Assembly: GCF_000430545.1 (NCBI RefSeq)
Contig: NZ_KE387164.1
Coordinates: 302,769 to 366,768, forward strand
From: Tenacibaculum ovolyticum DSM 18103
Lineage (GTDB): Bacteria > Bacteroidota > Bacteroidia > Flavobacteriales > Flavobacteriaceae
DNA: 64,000 nt
Reading direction: 5' to 3'
The translations under genes and the position numbers were made by a program. The notes below the pieces were generated by a model. It saw only the letters and a program-made list of their open reading frames with translations, did not search any database and was not told where the DNA came from. Positions 52,760-60,356 of this stretch are shown piece by piece. The number at the start of each line of letters is the position of its first letter. Position 1 is the stretch's first letter.

Positions 52760-52982
52760 AGTATTCTGATTAAGTAAATATTCCCCAATATGTTATACTT
52801 AATACTTTTTAGCTGAAAATATACCCTTTATTATACCTTAGCTGATGTAAATATAATATGTAAAGGTTTTTCTTTAGACGCAAACTCCATGAGGTATTGT
52901 AAATTAGTAAAAAACGTATTTGAAATAGGTATAAGTGTTTTAAATATATAAAAAACGTATTTTTAAATAAAAATAAGATTAG

Positions 52983-53540
52983 ATGAAAATTATAGCAACA
53001 TGTGTAGGAGAACGTAAGGAGGTTGATTGGAAAGGAGAGAAGATAACTACAGGTATTTTTAAATATCCGGTTGATGAACCTATTTTTTTAGATACTGAAA
53101 AGGTAGAGGGTGATGCTGTTTGTAATAATGATTCTCATGGAGGGATTGATCAAGCGGTATATGGATATTCATTAAAGCATTATGAATATTGGAAGGAGTT
53201 GTATCCTAACTTAAAGTGGCATTTAGGTATGTTTGGTGAAAACTTAACAATTGATGAATTAGAGGAAACGGAAATTCATGTAGGAGATACTTATAAGGTA
53301 GGAGAAGTTATTTTAGAAGTAACGAAGCCTAGAGAACCTTGTCATAAATTAGCGATGAAATTTAACTCTAGAAAAGTTGTACGTCAGTTTTTAAGAGTGT
53401 CGAAAAGTGGTATTTATTTTAAGGTTTTACAAATAGGTTTCGTTAAAACAGGAGATGTGTTAGAAAAAATAAAATCATGTCCCGAAAATTTAACCATAGC
53501 TGAAATGTATAAAGAAAAAAACCTTGAAAACGGAATGTAG
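52983..53540 (+). CDS. MOSC-domain protein (YiiM-like)
   Basis: A 185-residue protein with a single MOSC domain (MOCO sulfurase C-terminal). Motifs are DSHGGIDQAVYGYSLKHYEYW near 50-70, GMFGENLTIDEL near 82-93 and TKPREPCHKLAMKF near 115-130; the latter cysteine is the likely catalytic or persulfide residue. The relative YiiM reduces N-hydroxylated bases with molybdenum cofactor. Activity here is not shown. Single gene, convergent with the S41 protease. Confidence 0.9.
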   Translation: MKIIATCVGERKEVDWKGEKITTGIFKYPVDEPIFLDTEKVEGDAVCNNDSHGGIDQAVYGYSLKHYEYWKELYPNLKWHLGMFGENLTIDELEETEIHVGDTYKVGEVILEVTKPREPCHKLAMKFNSRKVVRQFLRVSKSGIYFKVLQIGFVKTGDVLEKIKSCPENLTIAEMYKEKNLENGM

Positions 53541-53620
53541 TTTTTGGTCTTAAACTTTATTTATATGAAAAATTATTTGCAATGAGCTTAAATAAAGACG
53601 TTGTGAATTTTAAAGAAAAA

Positions 53621-55195
53621 CTATTGTTTTTTTTCTAACTCAAATACCTTTTGAAGCATTTTATCATCAGATTGATTTACTTTATATAAACCTTCGTCAC
53701 TAAAAAGTTCTCTTGCAATTAGTGTTTTTAAATTTCGCTTAAGTTGTTTTTTTATCTTTGATGAAAGTTTGTATTCTTTTAATTTTGATAAAAACGTAGT
53801 GCTAATTTCATTGTTTTTGTCAAAATTCTTAATAAACTCATCAACTGTTGTATAATTGAGTTTCTTACGATTCGTATCAACGTAATTAAAAGCAAAATTA
53901 TTTAAGGGCCTAAAAAATATTGTTGGTAGGTAAGAAGAGGTGTCAACACCAACAAAGTAATCAGGGATTATTCCTCCTCCACCATAAACAATTTTTCCTT
54001 TAGGTGTTGTAAATTTTAAACTATCAATTGTTTTTATACTGTCTTTACTATGTAATTCTCCATTAAGTAACCTACGTTGTATGTCTTGAGTATAATTATT
54101 TTTATCGGCGTCAGAAACTCCTTTTTTGTACGATTTTTGTATAGATCTACCAGTAGGAGTGTAGTAACGTGCAGTTGTTAAACGAACTGCTGATCCATCA
54201 CCTAAATCCATTTCTTGCTGCACTAAACCTTTACCAAAAGAACGACGACCAATAATAATTCCTTTATCATTATCTTGTAAGGCACCTGCTACAATTTCTG
54301 ATGCAGAAGCAGAGTTTTCATCGATTAAAACATATAAACCGCCTTTTTCAAAATCACCTTTATCAGTAGCAAATGATTTGTTAATATCTCCTTTATTGTT
54401 TTTTGTAAATACAATTAGCTTATCATCTTCTAAAAACTCATCAACAATACTATTAGCAATGTCAATAAAACCACCACCATTTCCACGAAGGTCAAGTACT
54501 AGATCTGTCATTTGGTTTTCTTTAAGAGCATCTAAAGAGGTTTTGAACTCTCGGTAAGAATTACGAGCAAAACGATTTAGTTTTATATAACCAACACTAT
54601 CATTTAACATGTAAGCTACATCAACACTTTTAATATTTACTTTGTCTCTGTTTATAGTTACATTAAAAAGACTATCATTCGTTTTTCTGTAAATTTGAAC
54701 ATCAACTTTTGTGTTAGGCTTTCCTTTTAAGGCTGCCATTATTTTGGGAGTTTGTAACTTTTTACCGTACAATGTATCTTTATTTGCCAATAAAATTCTA
54801 TCACCAGCTTTAATACCTACTTTAATACTTGGGCCTCCTTTAATCGGAGAAATAACAGTAATGGTATCACCTATCATACGAAACTGTACCCCAATACCTA
54901 CAAAATTACCTTGCATGTTTTCGGTAATTAATTGAAGATTTTCTTTAGGAATATACACAGAGTGAGGATCTAATTTACCAAGCATTTCAGTAATAGCTCC
55001 ATCTAATAACTCATCAGTATTTACGTTGTCAACATAATCACTTTGTATATAGTCGATTAAACGTTTTATTTTTTTTTCATTAGATGAGTTTTTTCCAATG
55101 AAATTAGTTGAATTTCCATTACTAAAAAAAGTTCCGATAAGAATACCGAAAACAACAGCAATTGATAAATATATAGGTAAATTATTTTTGTTCAT
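53621..55195 (-). CDS. S41 carboxyl-terminal processing peptidase
   Basis: A 524-residue membrane-anchored periplasmic protease of the CtpA/Prc type. An N-terminal TM/signal segment (about 6-25), a PDZ domain (about 85-165; VGIGVQFRMIGDTITVISPIKGGPS) and the S41 core follow. The catalytic serine lies in ENSASASEIVAGAL and the catalytic lysine in RRSFGKGLVQ. A C-terminal helical part remains. It degrades or trims envelope proteins. Its start overlaps the end of the dCMP deaminase gene by 14 bases, indicating one transcript. Confidence 0.92.
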   Translation of the reverse strand: MNKNNLPIYLSIAVVFGILIGTFFSNGNSTNFIGKNSSNEKKIKRLIDYIQSDYVDNVNTDELLDGAITEMLGKLDPHSVYIPKENLQLITENMQGNFVGIGVQFRMIGDTITVISPIKGGPSIKVGIKAGDRILLANKDTLYGKKLQTPKIMAALKGKPNTKVDVQIYRKTNDSLFNVTINRDKVNIKSVDVAYMLNDSVGYIKLNRFARNSYREFKTSLDALKENQMTDLVLDLRGNGGGFIDIANSIVDEFLEDDKLIVFTKNNKGDINKSFATDKGDFEKGGLYVLIDENSASASEIVAGALQDNDKGIIIGRRSFGKGLVQQEMDLGDGSAVRLTTARYYTPTGRSIQKSYKKGVSDADKNNYTQDIQRRLLNGELHSKDSIKTIDSLKFTTPKGKIVYGGGGIIPDYFVGVDTSSYLPTIFFRPLNNFAFNYVDTNRKKLNYTTVDEFIKNFDKNNEISTTFLSKLKEYKLSSKIKKQLKRNLKTLIARELFSDEGLYKVNQSDDKMLQKVFELEKKQ

Positions 55196-55610
55196 ATGGT
55201 AAATGAGTCAGTTCGACACCAGCTTTTTTTAAAAAATCGACACCAGAAGAATCTTTATATGCTTCGGCATACACAATACGTTTTATTCCTGCTTGATGTA
55301 TAAGTTTACTGCATTGTTGGCAAGGAGAAAGAGATATATATAAAGTAGCTCCTTTGCAAGATTGCGTAGAGGCAGCTACTTTTAAAATAGCATTCGCTTC
55401 AGCATGTAAAACATACCATTTTGTATACCCTTCGTCATCTTCACAATAGTTTTCAAATCCTGAAGGCGTACCGTTATAACCATCAGAAATAATCATACGG
55501 TCTTTAACGATTATGGCGCCAACTTGTTTACGTTTACAATGAGATAATTTCCCCCATTCTTGCGCCATTTTTAAATAGGCTTTATCGTATTTTAATTGTT
55601 TTTTACTCAA
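55182..55610 (-). CDS. dCMP deaminase
   Basis: A 142-residue zinc enzyme that deaminates dCMP to dUMP for thymidylate synthesis. The zinc/catalytic motif HAEANAIL (about 70-77) and SLSPCQQCSKLI (about 92-103) are complete, and KRKQVGAIIVKDRMIISDGYNGTPSG matches the dCMP/ComEB group. It is first in a two-gene unit with the S41 peptidase. Confidence 0.92.
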   Translation of the reverse strand: MSKKQLKYDKAYLKMAQEWGKLSHCKRKQVGAIIVKDRMIISDGYNGTPSGFENYCEDDEGYTKWYVLHAEANAILKVAASTQSCKGATLYISLSPCQQCSKLIHQAGIKRIVYAEAYKDSSGVDFLKKAGVELTHLPYEQK

Positions 55611-55670
55611 AATTAAAAATTATGTGATATGCTAAGATACTTAGATTAAAAAAGGTGTGCCGTTAAATTT

Positions 55671-56252
55671 TTACCAAAAAACGCGGTTTATCATCATTTG
55701 AAAAGCAAAACCGATAACAATAGAAGATACTATCAAAATCCAATCGCGACGATTTACACCAAATATTGATTGTACTAATGTACCAACTAATAAAATTATT
55801 AAAACAATAATAATTTGAGCAGCTTCTACACCAACTGCAAACTCTATTAAAGGTATTAGTTTATCAGAAGTTTTTCCAATCATTATTTTAAAATAATTTG
55901 AAAAACCAAGTCCGTGAATTAGTCCGAAAAACAACGCAAAAAACAAATTCTGATTTTCTTTTCCAACAGATGCTTTTTTGGCAGTTAATACATTCATTAA
56001 CCCTGTAATAAAAATGGTTGCAGGAATTAAAAATTCTATTAGTTTGCTATTGATATTTAAAATTCCGTAAGCAGATAACGCTAAGGTTATCGAGTGTCCG
56101 ATGGTAAATAAAGTGATAAGCCATAATACTTTTGTCCATTGTTTAAATAAATATACAACGGCAAGTACTATTAAAAATAAAATGTGGTCATAAGCTCTAA
56201 TATCAAGTACATGAAATAAGCCCATTTTAAAGTAAAAAATAAATTCGTTCAT
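55671..56252 (-). CDS. HupE/UreJ-family membrane protein
   Basis: A 193-residue integral membrane protein with six hydrophobic segments. Motifs of the HupE/UreJ_2 family are GLFHVLDIRAYDHILFLIVL near the N-terminus (histidines near 14 and 23), FTIGHSITLALS, and FGLIHGLGFSNYFKIM. Proteins of this group are proposed nickel or metal permeases; the substrate is unproven. Eight bases after the Lrp regulator gene on the same strand, so probably co-transcribed with it. Confidence 0.85.
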   Translation of the reverse strand: MNEFIFYFKMGLFHVLDIRAYDHILFLIVLAVVYLFKQWTKVLWLITLFTIGHSITLALSAYGILNINSKLIEFLIPATIFITGLMNVLTAKKASVGKENQNLFFALFFGLIHGLGFSNYFKIMIGKTSDKLIPLIEFAVGVEAAQIIIVLIILLVGTLVQSIFGVNRRDWILIVSSIVIGFAFQMMINRVFW

Positions 56253-56260
56253 TCAGTATT

Positions 56261-56722
56261 TTAAATTTTTATTTGTCGATCTATTTGTTGGTCTAAAGAT
56301 ATAAAAGTTTCGGTTCTCGAAACTCCTTTTATGTTTTGAATATCTTTGTTTAACAAATGCATTAAATCTTCATTGTTTTTACAGAGTATCTTAATGAAAA
56401 TAGCATAGTTACCAGTGGTGTAATGGCTCTCAACAATTTCAGGTATTTCTTTTAATCTTTTTATTGCAGATGAATATAAACTAGAAGAATCTAAAAAAAC
56501 ACCTACAAAAGCGGTCGTATTATAACCCAAAGCTTTAGGGTTTAATGTCATTTTATAACCATCAATTAAATCAGAAGCGTCTAACTTTCGTAAACGCTGA
56601 TGTATTGCAGCTCCTGAAATTCCTACCTCACGAGCAATACTTAAAATGGGCGTACGCGCATCTTTTACCAATCTTTTGATAATAATTTTATCAATTCCGT
56701 CAATCTTTAACTTCTTAATCAT
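56261..56722 (-). CDS. Lrp/AsnC-family transcriptional regulator
   Basis: A 153-residue DNA-binding protein. The start at 56722 (MIKKLKIDGIDKIIIKRL) is chosen because the open frame beyond it runs into umuC and a -7 element lies just upstream. The N-terminal HTH (ILSIAREVGISGAAIHQRLRKL) is followed by the effector-binding RAM domain (YNTTAFVGVFLDSSSLYSS, ESHYTTGNYAIFIKI). It usually senses amino acids. Downstream is the HupE/UreJ-like gene, upstream (divergent) umuC. Confidence 0.92.
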   Translation of the reverse strand: MIKKLKIDGIDKIIIKRLVKDARTPILSIAREVGISGAAIHQRLRKLDASDLIDGYKMTLNPKALGYNTTAFVGVFLDSSSLYSSAIKRLKEIPEIVESHYTTGNYAIFIKILCKNNEDLMHLLNKDIQNIKGVSRTETFISLDQQIDRQIKI

Positions 56723-56726
56723 GTAG

Positions 56727-56734
56727 CAAAAATA
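56727..56734 (-). promoter_or_regulatory. Promoter -7 element of the lrp gene, near-leaderless
   Basis: Minus-strand TATTTTTG (TAnnTTTG) ends only four bases before the lrp ATG. It supports the start at 56722 and suggests a leaderless transcript. Confidence 0.45.
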
Positions 56735-56783
56735 AGGAAAGTTGACTACATTTTTTTTTTGAATATTAGTTACCTTTACCAAC

Positions 56784-58040
56784 ATGTATGCTCTTGTTGA
56801 TTGTAATAACTTTTATGCTTCTTGTGAACGCGTCTTTAACCCTGGTTTACAAGGGAAGCCAGTAGCTATTTTAAGTAACAATGATGGTTGTGTTATTGCT
56901 ATGAGTGATGAAGCTAAAGATATTGAGCTTCCGTTTGGTGCGCCAATTTTTAAATGGGAACAGTTTTGTAAAAATAATAATATTACAGTATTATCTTCTA
57001 ATTACCCGTTGTATGGAGATATGAGTACACGCGTAATGAAAATACTCGAACAGTTTTCACCAGATATTGAAGTGTATTCTATTGATGAAGCCTTTTTAGA
57101 ACTAAAAGGGTTTGAGAAGTATGATTTAGAACAATACAGTACTCAAATAAGAAATAGGGTTTTACAATGGACAGGGATTCCTACCTGCGTTGGTATTGCG
57201 CCAACTAAAGCATTAAGTAAGGTAGCAAATAAAATTGCACGTAAATTTCCGGAAGAAACAAAAGGTGTTTATGTTATTGATTCTGATGAAAAAAGAATAA
57301 AAGCATTAAAATGGACTTCTATTGAAAATGTTTGGGGTATTGGTAGTAGGTTGCAAAAAACATTAAAAGGAAAAGGTTGTGTAAAAGCGTATGATTTTAC
57401 ACAATTAAATGACGAATGGGTTCGAAAAAAATTATCGATTACTATTTGGAAATTGAAGAAAGATTTAGAAGGTGAATCTAAAATATTACTAGATGAACCA
57501 ACAACTAAAAAAGCAATTGCAACTACACGAAGTTTTGAATATACTTTTTCAGATATTGATAATATAAAAGAAAGAATAGCTACGTTTGCAGTAAGTTGTG
57601 CAGAGAAATTACGAAAGCAAAATTCAAGCTGTCATATGGTTATTGTTATGTTGCGTAGTGATCGTCATAAAAAAGACAGTGAGCAACACAGTATTAGTAA
57701 AACAGTTGTGTTTTCGTACCCAACAGATTCAACATTAACAATAAGTAAAAGTGCTGTAGAAGCGGTGCGTACTATTTTTAAAAAAGGAATAAAATATAAA
57801 AGAGCAGGTGTTATTGTTACAGGTTTGGTACCATCGGATAATTATCAAATTAATATGTTTGAAAAAGAAAATCCAAAGCATAAACCATTAATGTTAGTAA
57901 TTGATAAATTAAATAAGACTTTTAAATCAGATAAGGTTAAATTAGCAAGTCAAGATTTACAACGTACCTGGAAAATGCGTCAAGAACGATTGTCGCCAAA
58001 GTATACCACAAATATTAATGATATAATAAGCGTAAAATAA
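56784..58040 (+). CDS. umuC: Y-family DNA polymerase V catalytic subunit
   Basis: A 418-residue translesion polymerase. It starts with MYALVDCNNFYASCERVFNP (metal-binding D6), then VAILSNNDGCVIAMSDEAK, the catalytic YSIDEAFLEL near residue 97-106, and VGIAPTKALSKVANKIA. The C-terminal little-finger and UmuC-specific region run to 418 (the C-terminal DUF4113). It inserts nucleotides opposite DNA damage as part of Pol V. The umuD gene starts three bases after it, an inverted order relative to the E. coli umuDC operon. Confidence 0.94.
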   Translation: MYALVDCNNFYASCERVFNPGLQGKPVAILSNNDGCVIAMSDEAKDIELPFGAPIFKWEQFCKNNNITVLSSNYPLYGDMSTRVMKILEQFSPDIEVYSIDEAFLELKGFEKYDLEQYSTQIRNRVLQWTGIPTCVGIAPTKALSKVANKIARKFPEETKGVYVIDSDEKRIKALKWTSIENVWGIGSRLQKTLKGKGCVKAYDFTQLNDEWVRKKLSITIWKLKKDLEGESKILLDEPTTKKAIATTRSFEYTFSDIDNIKERIATFAVSCAEKLRKQNSSCHMVIVMLRSDRHKKDSEQHSISKTVVFSYPTDSTLTISKSAVEAVRTIFKKGIKYKRAGVIVTGLVPSDNYQINMFEKENPKHKPLMLVIDKLNKTFKSDKVKLASQDLQRTWKMRQERLSPKYTTNINDIISVK

Positions 58041-58043
58041 ACA

Positions 58044-58481
58044 ATGAATACATCAAAAGGGTTAACTTTTTTTTCGCCTAAAGAAATGAGTAAAACTGAA
58101 GGTACAATTTTTAAGGATATAGGTATTTCTGCAGGATTTCCATCGCCAGCTGATGATTTTAGAGAAACACGTATATCGTTAGATGAAGAATTGATACGAA
58201 ATAAAGAAGCTACTTTTTTTGCGAAAGTGAGTGGGCAATCTATGATCGGTGCAGGACTAGATGATAATGATTTATTAGTAATTGATAGAAGTATTTCGCC
58301 AGAAAACAATAAGATTGCTGTTTGTTTTTTAGATGGAGAATTTACTGTAAAAAGATTAAGAGTAGAAAAGGATGAGGTTTGGTTACAACCTGAGAATCCA
58401 GATTATCCGATAATTAAAATTACGGAAGAAAATAATTTTATTATTTGGGGAATTGTTACCAGTGTTATTAAAAAAGTATAA
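58044..58481 (+). CDS. umuD: UmuD-type S24 peptidase, Pol V accessory subunit
   Basis: A 145-residue self-cleaving protein of the LexA/UmuD (S24) family. The cleavage site A30-G31 lies in SAGFPSPADDF. The catalytic serine S66 is in SGQSMIGAG and the lysine K103 in EFTVKRL. The protein lacks a LexA helix-turn-helix. After RecA-stimulated cleavage it activates UmuC. Three bases after umuC, in one operon, and followed by a bidirectional terminator. Confidence 0.92.
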   Translation: MNTSKGLTFFSPKEMSKTEGTIFKDIGISAGFPSPADDFRETRISLDEELIRNKEATFFAKVSGQSMIGAGLDDNDLLVIDRSISPENNKIAVCFLDGEFTVKRLRVEKDEVWLQPENPDYPIIKITEENNFIIWGIVTSVIKKV

Positions 58482-58518
58482 ATAAAAAAACCAGCAAATT
58501 TGCTGGTTTTTTTATTTA
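58479..58518. terminator. Bidirectional terminator between umuD and bacilliredoxin genes
   Basis: A 40-base near-perfect palindrome centred on CCAGCAAATTTGCTGG, with A- and T-tracts on both sides. It serves both convergent genes and overlaps the umuD stop region. Confidence 0.88.
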
Positions 58519-58529
58519 TACTAATGAGT

Positions 58530-58943
58530 TTATGAACAAAATTCATCATAAGCTCCTGCTAAATTCTGAGCAATAGCTTGAGCTGAATGCCCTTCAATAT
58601 GATGACGTTCTAACATGTGAACTAAATTACCATCTTTAAATAAAGCAATTGCAGGAGATGATGCCGGAAAAGGAATCATGTGTTCTCTTGCTCTTGATGT
58701 AGATTCTTTTTCAACACCAGCAAAAACAGTTGTTAAATTTGTAGGAGTTTTATCAGCTCCTAAAGAAGCAATAGCTCCAGGTCTAGCAGTACCAGCGGCA
58801 CAACCACAAACAGAATTTACCATTACTAAAGTTGTTCCTTCTTTTGCTAAAGCGTTATCAACATCTTCAGCAGTATATAAAGCATCAAAACCAGCATCGA
58901 TTAATTGATCACGCATCGGTTTTACTAATTCTTCTGGGTACAT
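58530..58943 (-). CDS. BrxA/BrxB-family bacilliredoxin
   Basis: A 137-residue thioredoxin-fold protein of the YphP/YqiW (bacilliredoxin) family. The start at 58943 (MYPEELVKPMRDQLIDAGFDAL) matches the usual N-terminus; 13 upstream residues are excluded. The active site is the CGC motif in NSVCGCAAGTARPGA (about residues 40-44). Other family features are HMIPFPASSPAIALFK and VHMLERHHIEGHSAQAIA. In Bacillus, such proteins remove bacillithiol mixed disulfides; whether this organism makes bacillithiol is not shown by the window. Minus-strand -7 element TATATTTG at 58969-58976. Confidence 0.92.
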   Translation of the reverse strand: MYPEELVKPMRDQLIDAGFDALYTAEDVDNALAKEGTTLVMVNSVCGCAAGTARPGAIASLGADKTPTNLTTVFAGVEKESTSRAREHMIPFPASSPAIALFKDGNLVHMLERHHIEGHSAQAIAQNLAGAYDEFCS

Positions 58944-59037
58944 ATTTTTATTGTTAAAATTGTTTATACAAATATACTTCATTTAAAAGCAAGAATCAAG
59001 CCAAAAGAAATGAGGTTTTTTTATAAAGAGTTAATAC

Positions 59038-59045
59038 TATCTTTG
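59038..59045 (+). promoter_or_regulatory. Promoter -7 element of the TerB-DnaJ gene
   Basis: TATCTTTG (TAnnTTTG) ends 18 bases before the ATG at 59064. Confidence 0.45.
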
Positions 59046-59063
59046 CATCTTTAAAATTAAAAA

Positions 59064-59819
59064 ATGGGAAAATTTGCAAAATGGCTCGGAGCCGGAGCTG
59101 GATTTACAATGGGAGGTCCAATAGGGGCTATTATAGGTTTTGCTGTAGGTAGCTTTATTGATGGCGTATCTGTAGAAGATTTTACGCAAGAACAGCAAGA
59201 TTACGAAAGGCAACCTAGGCCTCAACAAAGAGGAAGAGCTACTTCTGGGGATTTTGAAATAACATTATTAATTTTAGCATCAGTAGTTATTAAAGCAGAT
59301 GGAAAAGTTGATCAACGAGAATTGGATTATGTACGTATGCATTTTGTTAAAATGTATGGTAAAGAGCGTGCTAATAATGCTTTTAAGTTGTTTAACGGAA
59401 TTATAAAAAAACAAATATCAACACGTGAGGTTTGTTTACAAATTCGTCAGCACATGTCACATTCTTCACGTTTACAATTGTTGCATTTTTTATTCGGAAT
59501 TGCAAAAGCAGATGATGAAGTAACAGCGTCAGAAGAGACAGAAATAAGAAAAATTGCTAATTATTTGTATATCAATAATCATGATTATTCATCAATAAAA
59601 GCAATGTTTTATGATGAATCAGATAGTGCTTATAAAATTTTAGAGATAACAAAATCAGCCACTAATGATCAGTTAAAAAAAGGATATAGGAAAATGGCAA
59701 AAAAATACCATCCAGATAAATTAGAAGGGTTAGGTGAAGAGCATAAAAAAGGAGCAAAAGAAAAGTTTCAGAAAATTCAAGCTGCTTACGAGCAAATAAA
59801 AAAAGAAAGAGGTATATAA
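59064..59819 (+). CDS. TerB-DnaJ protein (DjlA-like co-chaperone)
   Basis: A 251-residue protein. A glycine-rich hydrophobic N-terminal segment (about 8-33, GAGAGFTMGGPIGAIIGFAVGS) probably anchors it in the membrane. A TerB-like helical domain follows (about 60-180, with ITLLILASVVIKADGKVDQREL and the repeat HFLFGIAKADDEVTASE). A C-terminal J domain (about 185-250) has the HPD motif at 216-218 (KYHPDK). This is the layout of E. coli DjlA, which stimulates DnaK. Single gene. Confidence 0.9.
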   Translation: MGKFAKWLGAGAGFTMGGPIGAIIGFAVGSFIDGVSVEDFTQEQQDYERQPRPQQRGRATSGDFEITLLILASVVIKADGKVDQRELDYVRMHFVKMYGKERANNAFKLFNGIIKKQISTREVCLQIRQHMSHSSRLQLLHFLFGIAKADDEVTASEETEIRKIANYLYINNHDYSSIKAMFYDESDSAYKILEITKSATNDQLKKGYRKMAKKYHPDKLEGLGEEHKKGAKEKFQKIQAAYEQIKKERGI

Positions 59820-60356
59820 CCTGTTTTGTAAATTATTATTAATACTCCTGTAAATTTGCAATCAAGTTGTGAATTTATTGGAATGCACTAATATTACTCT
59901 TCCTTATCAATTAGGTTTCCAAACCCACCTCGCTATTTATTGATATTCGTTATTGACGACCTTTACGCCTTTTAGCTAAAATAGAAATATTATAGATATT
60001 TATTAAATTATTGATGTAATAACTGTTCAATAGAATAGGTTTTGCGAGAAGATATTTTATGATAATGATCTTATAAGATTTTAGTTGTTTTCTATGTCTT
60101 TTAACCTAGTACCGTGCGGTTAAATAAATGTTAAAGTTATTATTGTTTTTTTTAGTAAGTTTGTTATCAGAGTTTAACTAGTTTGTTTTTATGTAGATGT
60201 CATCTTAATTCCTTATTGTAAGGATAAGTTAAAATAGTATATGTCTTATGCTTTGGTCATTTTGGTTTATATTTTTCTACTGAAAATTGACATTTGAATT
60301 CTAAGTTCAAAATAAAAATGTAGTTTTTAAACTACACCCCTTCAAAAGTACTATAC
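59820..60356. other. 537-base gene-free leader of the giant adhesin with three inverted repeats
   Basis: No ORF is supported here. Inverted repeats are ACCG-TG-CGGT (60111-60120), CCTTA-TTG-TAAGG (60211-60223) and TGTAGTTT-TT-AAACTACA (60319-60336). A patch at about 59905-59985 (GGTTTCCAAACC, CACCTCGC, GACGACC) is richer in GC than its surroundings and may be a repeat or a decayed remnant. The last 25 bases carry the TACACCCC motif shared with the protease leader. Confidence 0.45.
60333..60347 (+). promoter_or_regulatory. Leader motif TACACCCCTTCAAAA before the adhesin
   Basis: It lies 9 bases before the ATG and overlaps the end of the hairpin at 60319-60336. It differs from the protease leader motif (24377-24390) by one C. 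Confidence 0.4.

Noticed and set aside
59870..60000. Decayed gene or IS remnant upstream of the adhesin
   Set aside because: Composition differs from its surroundings, but no reading frame longer than about 25 codons and no terminal repeats can be shown; kept only as a note in the leader.
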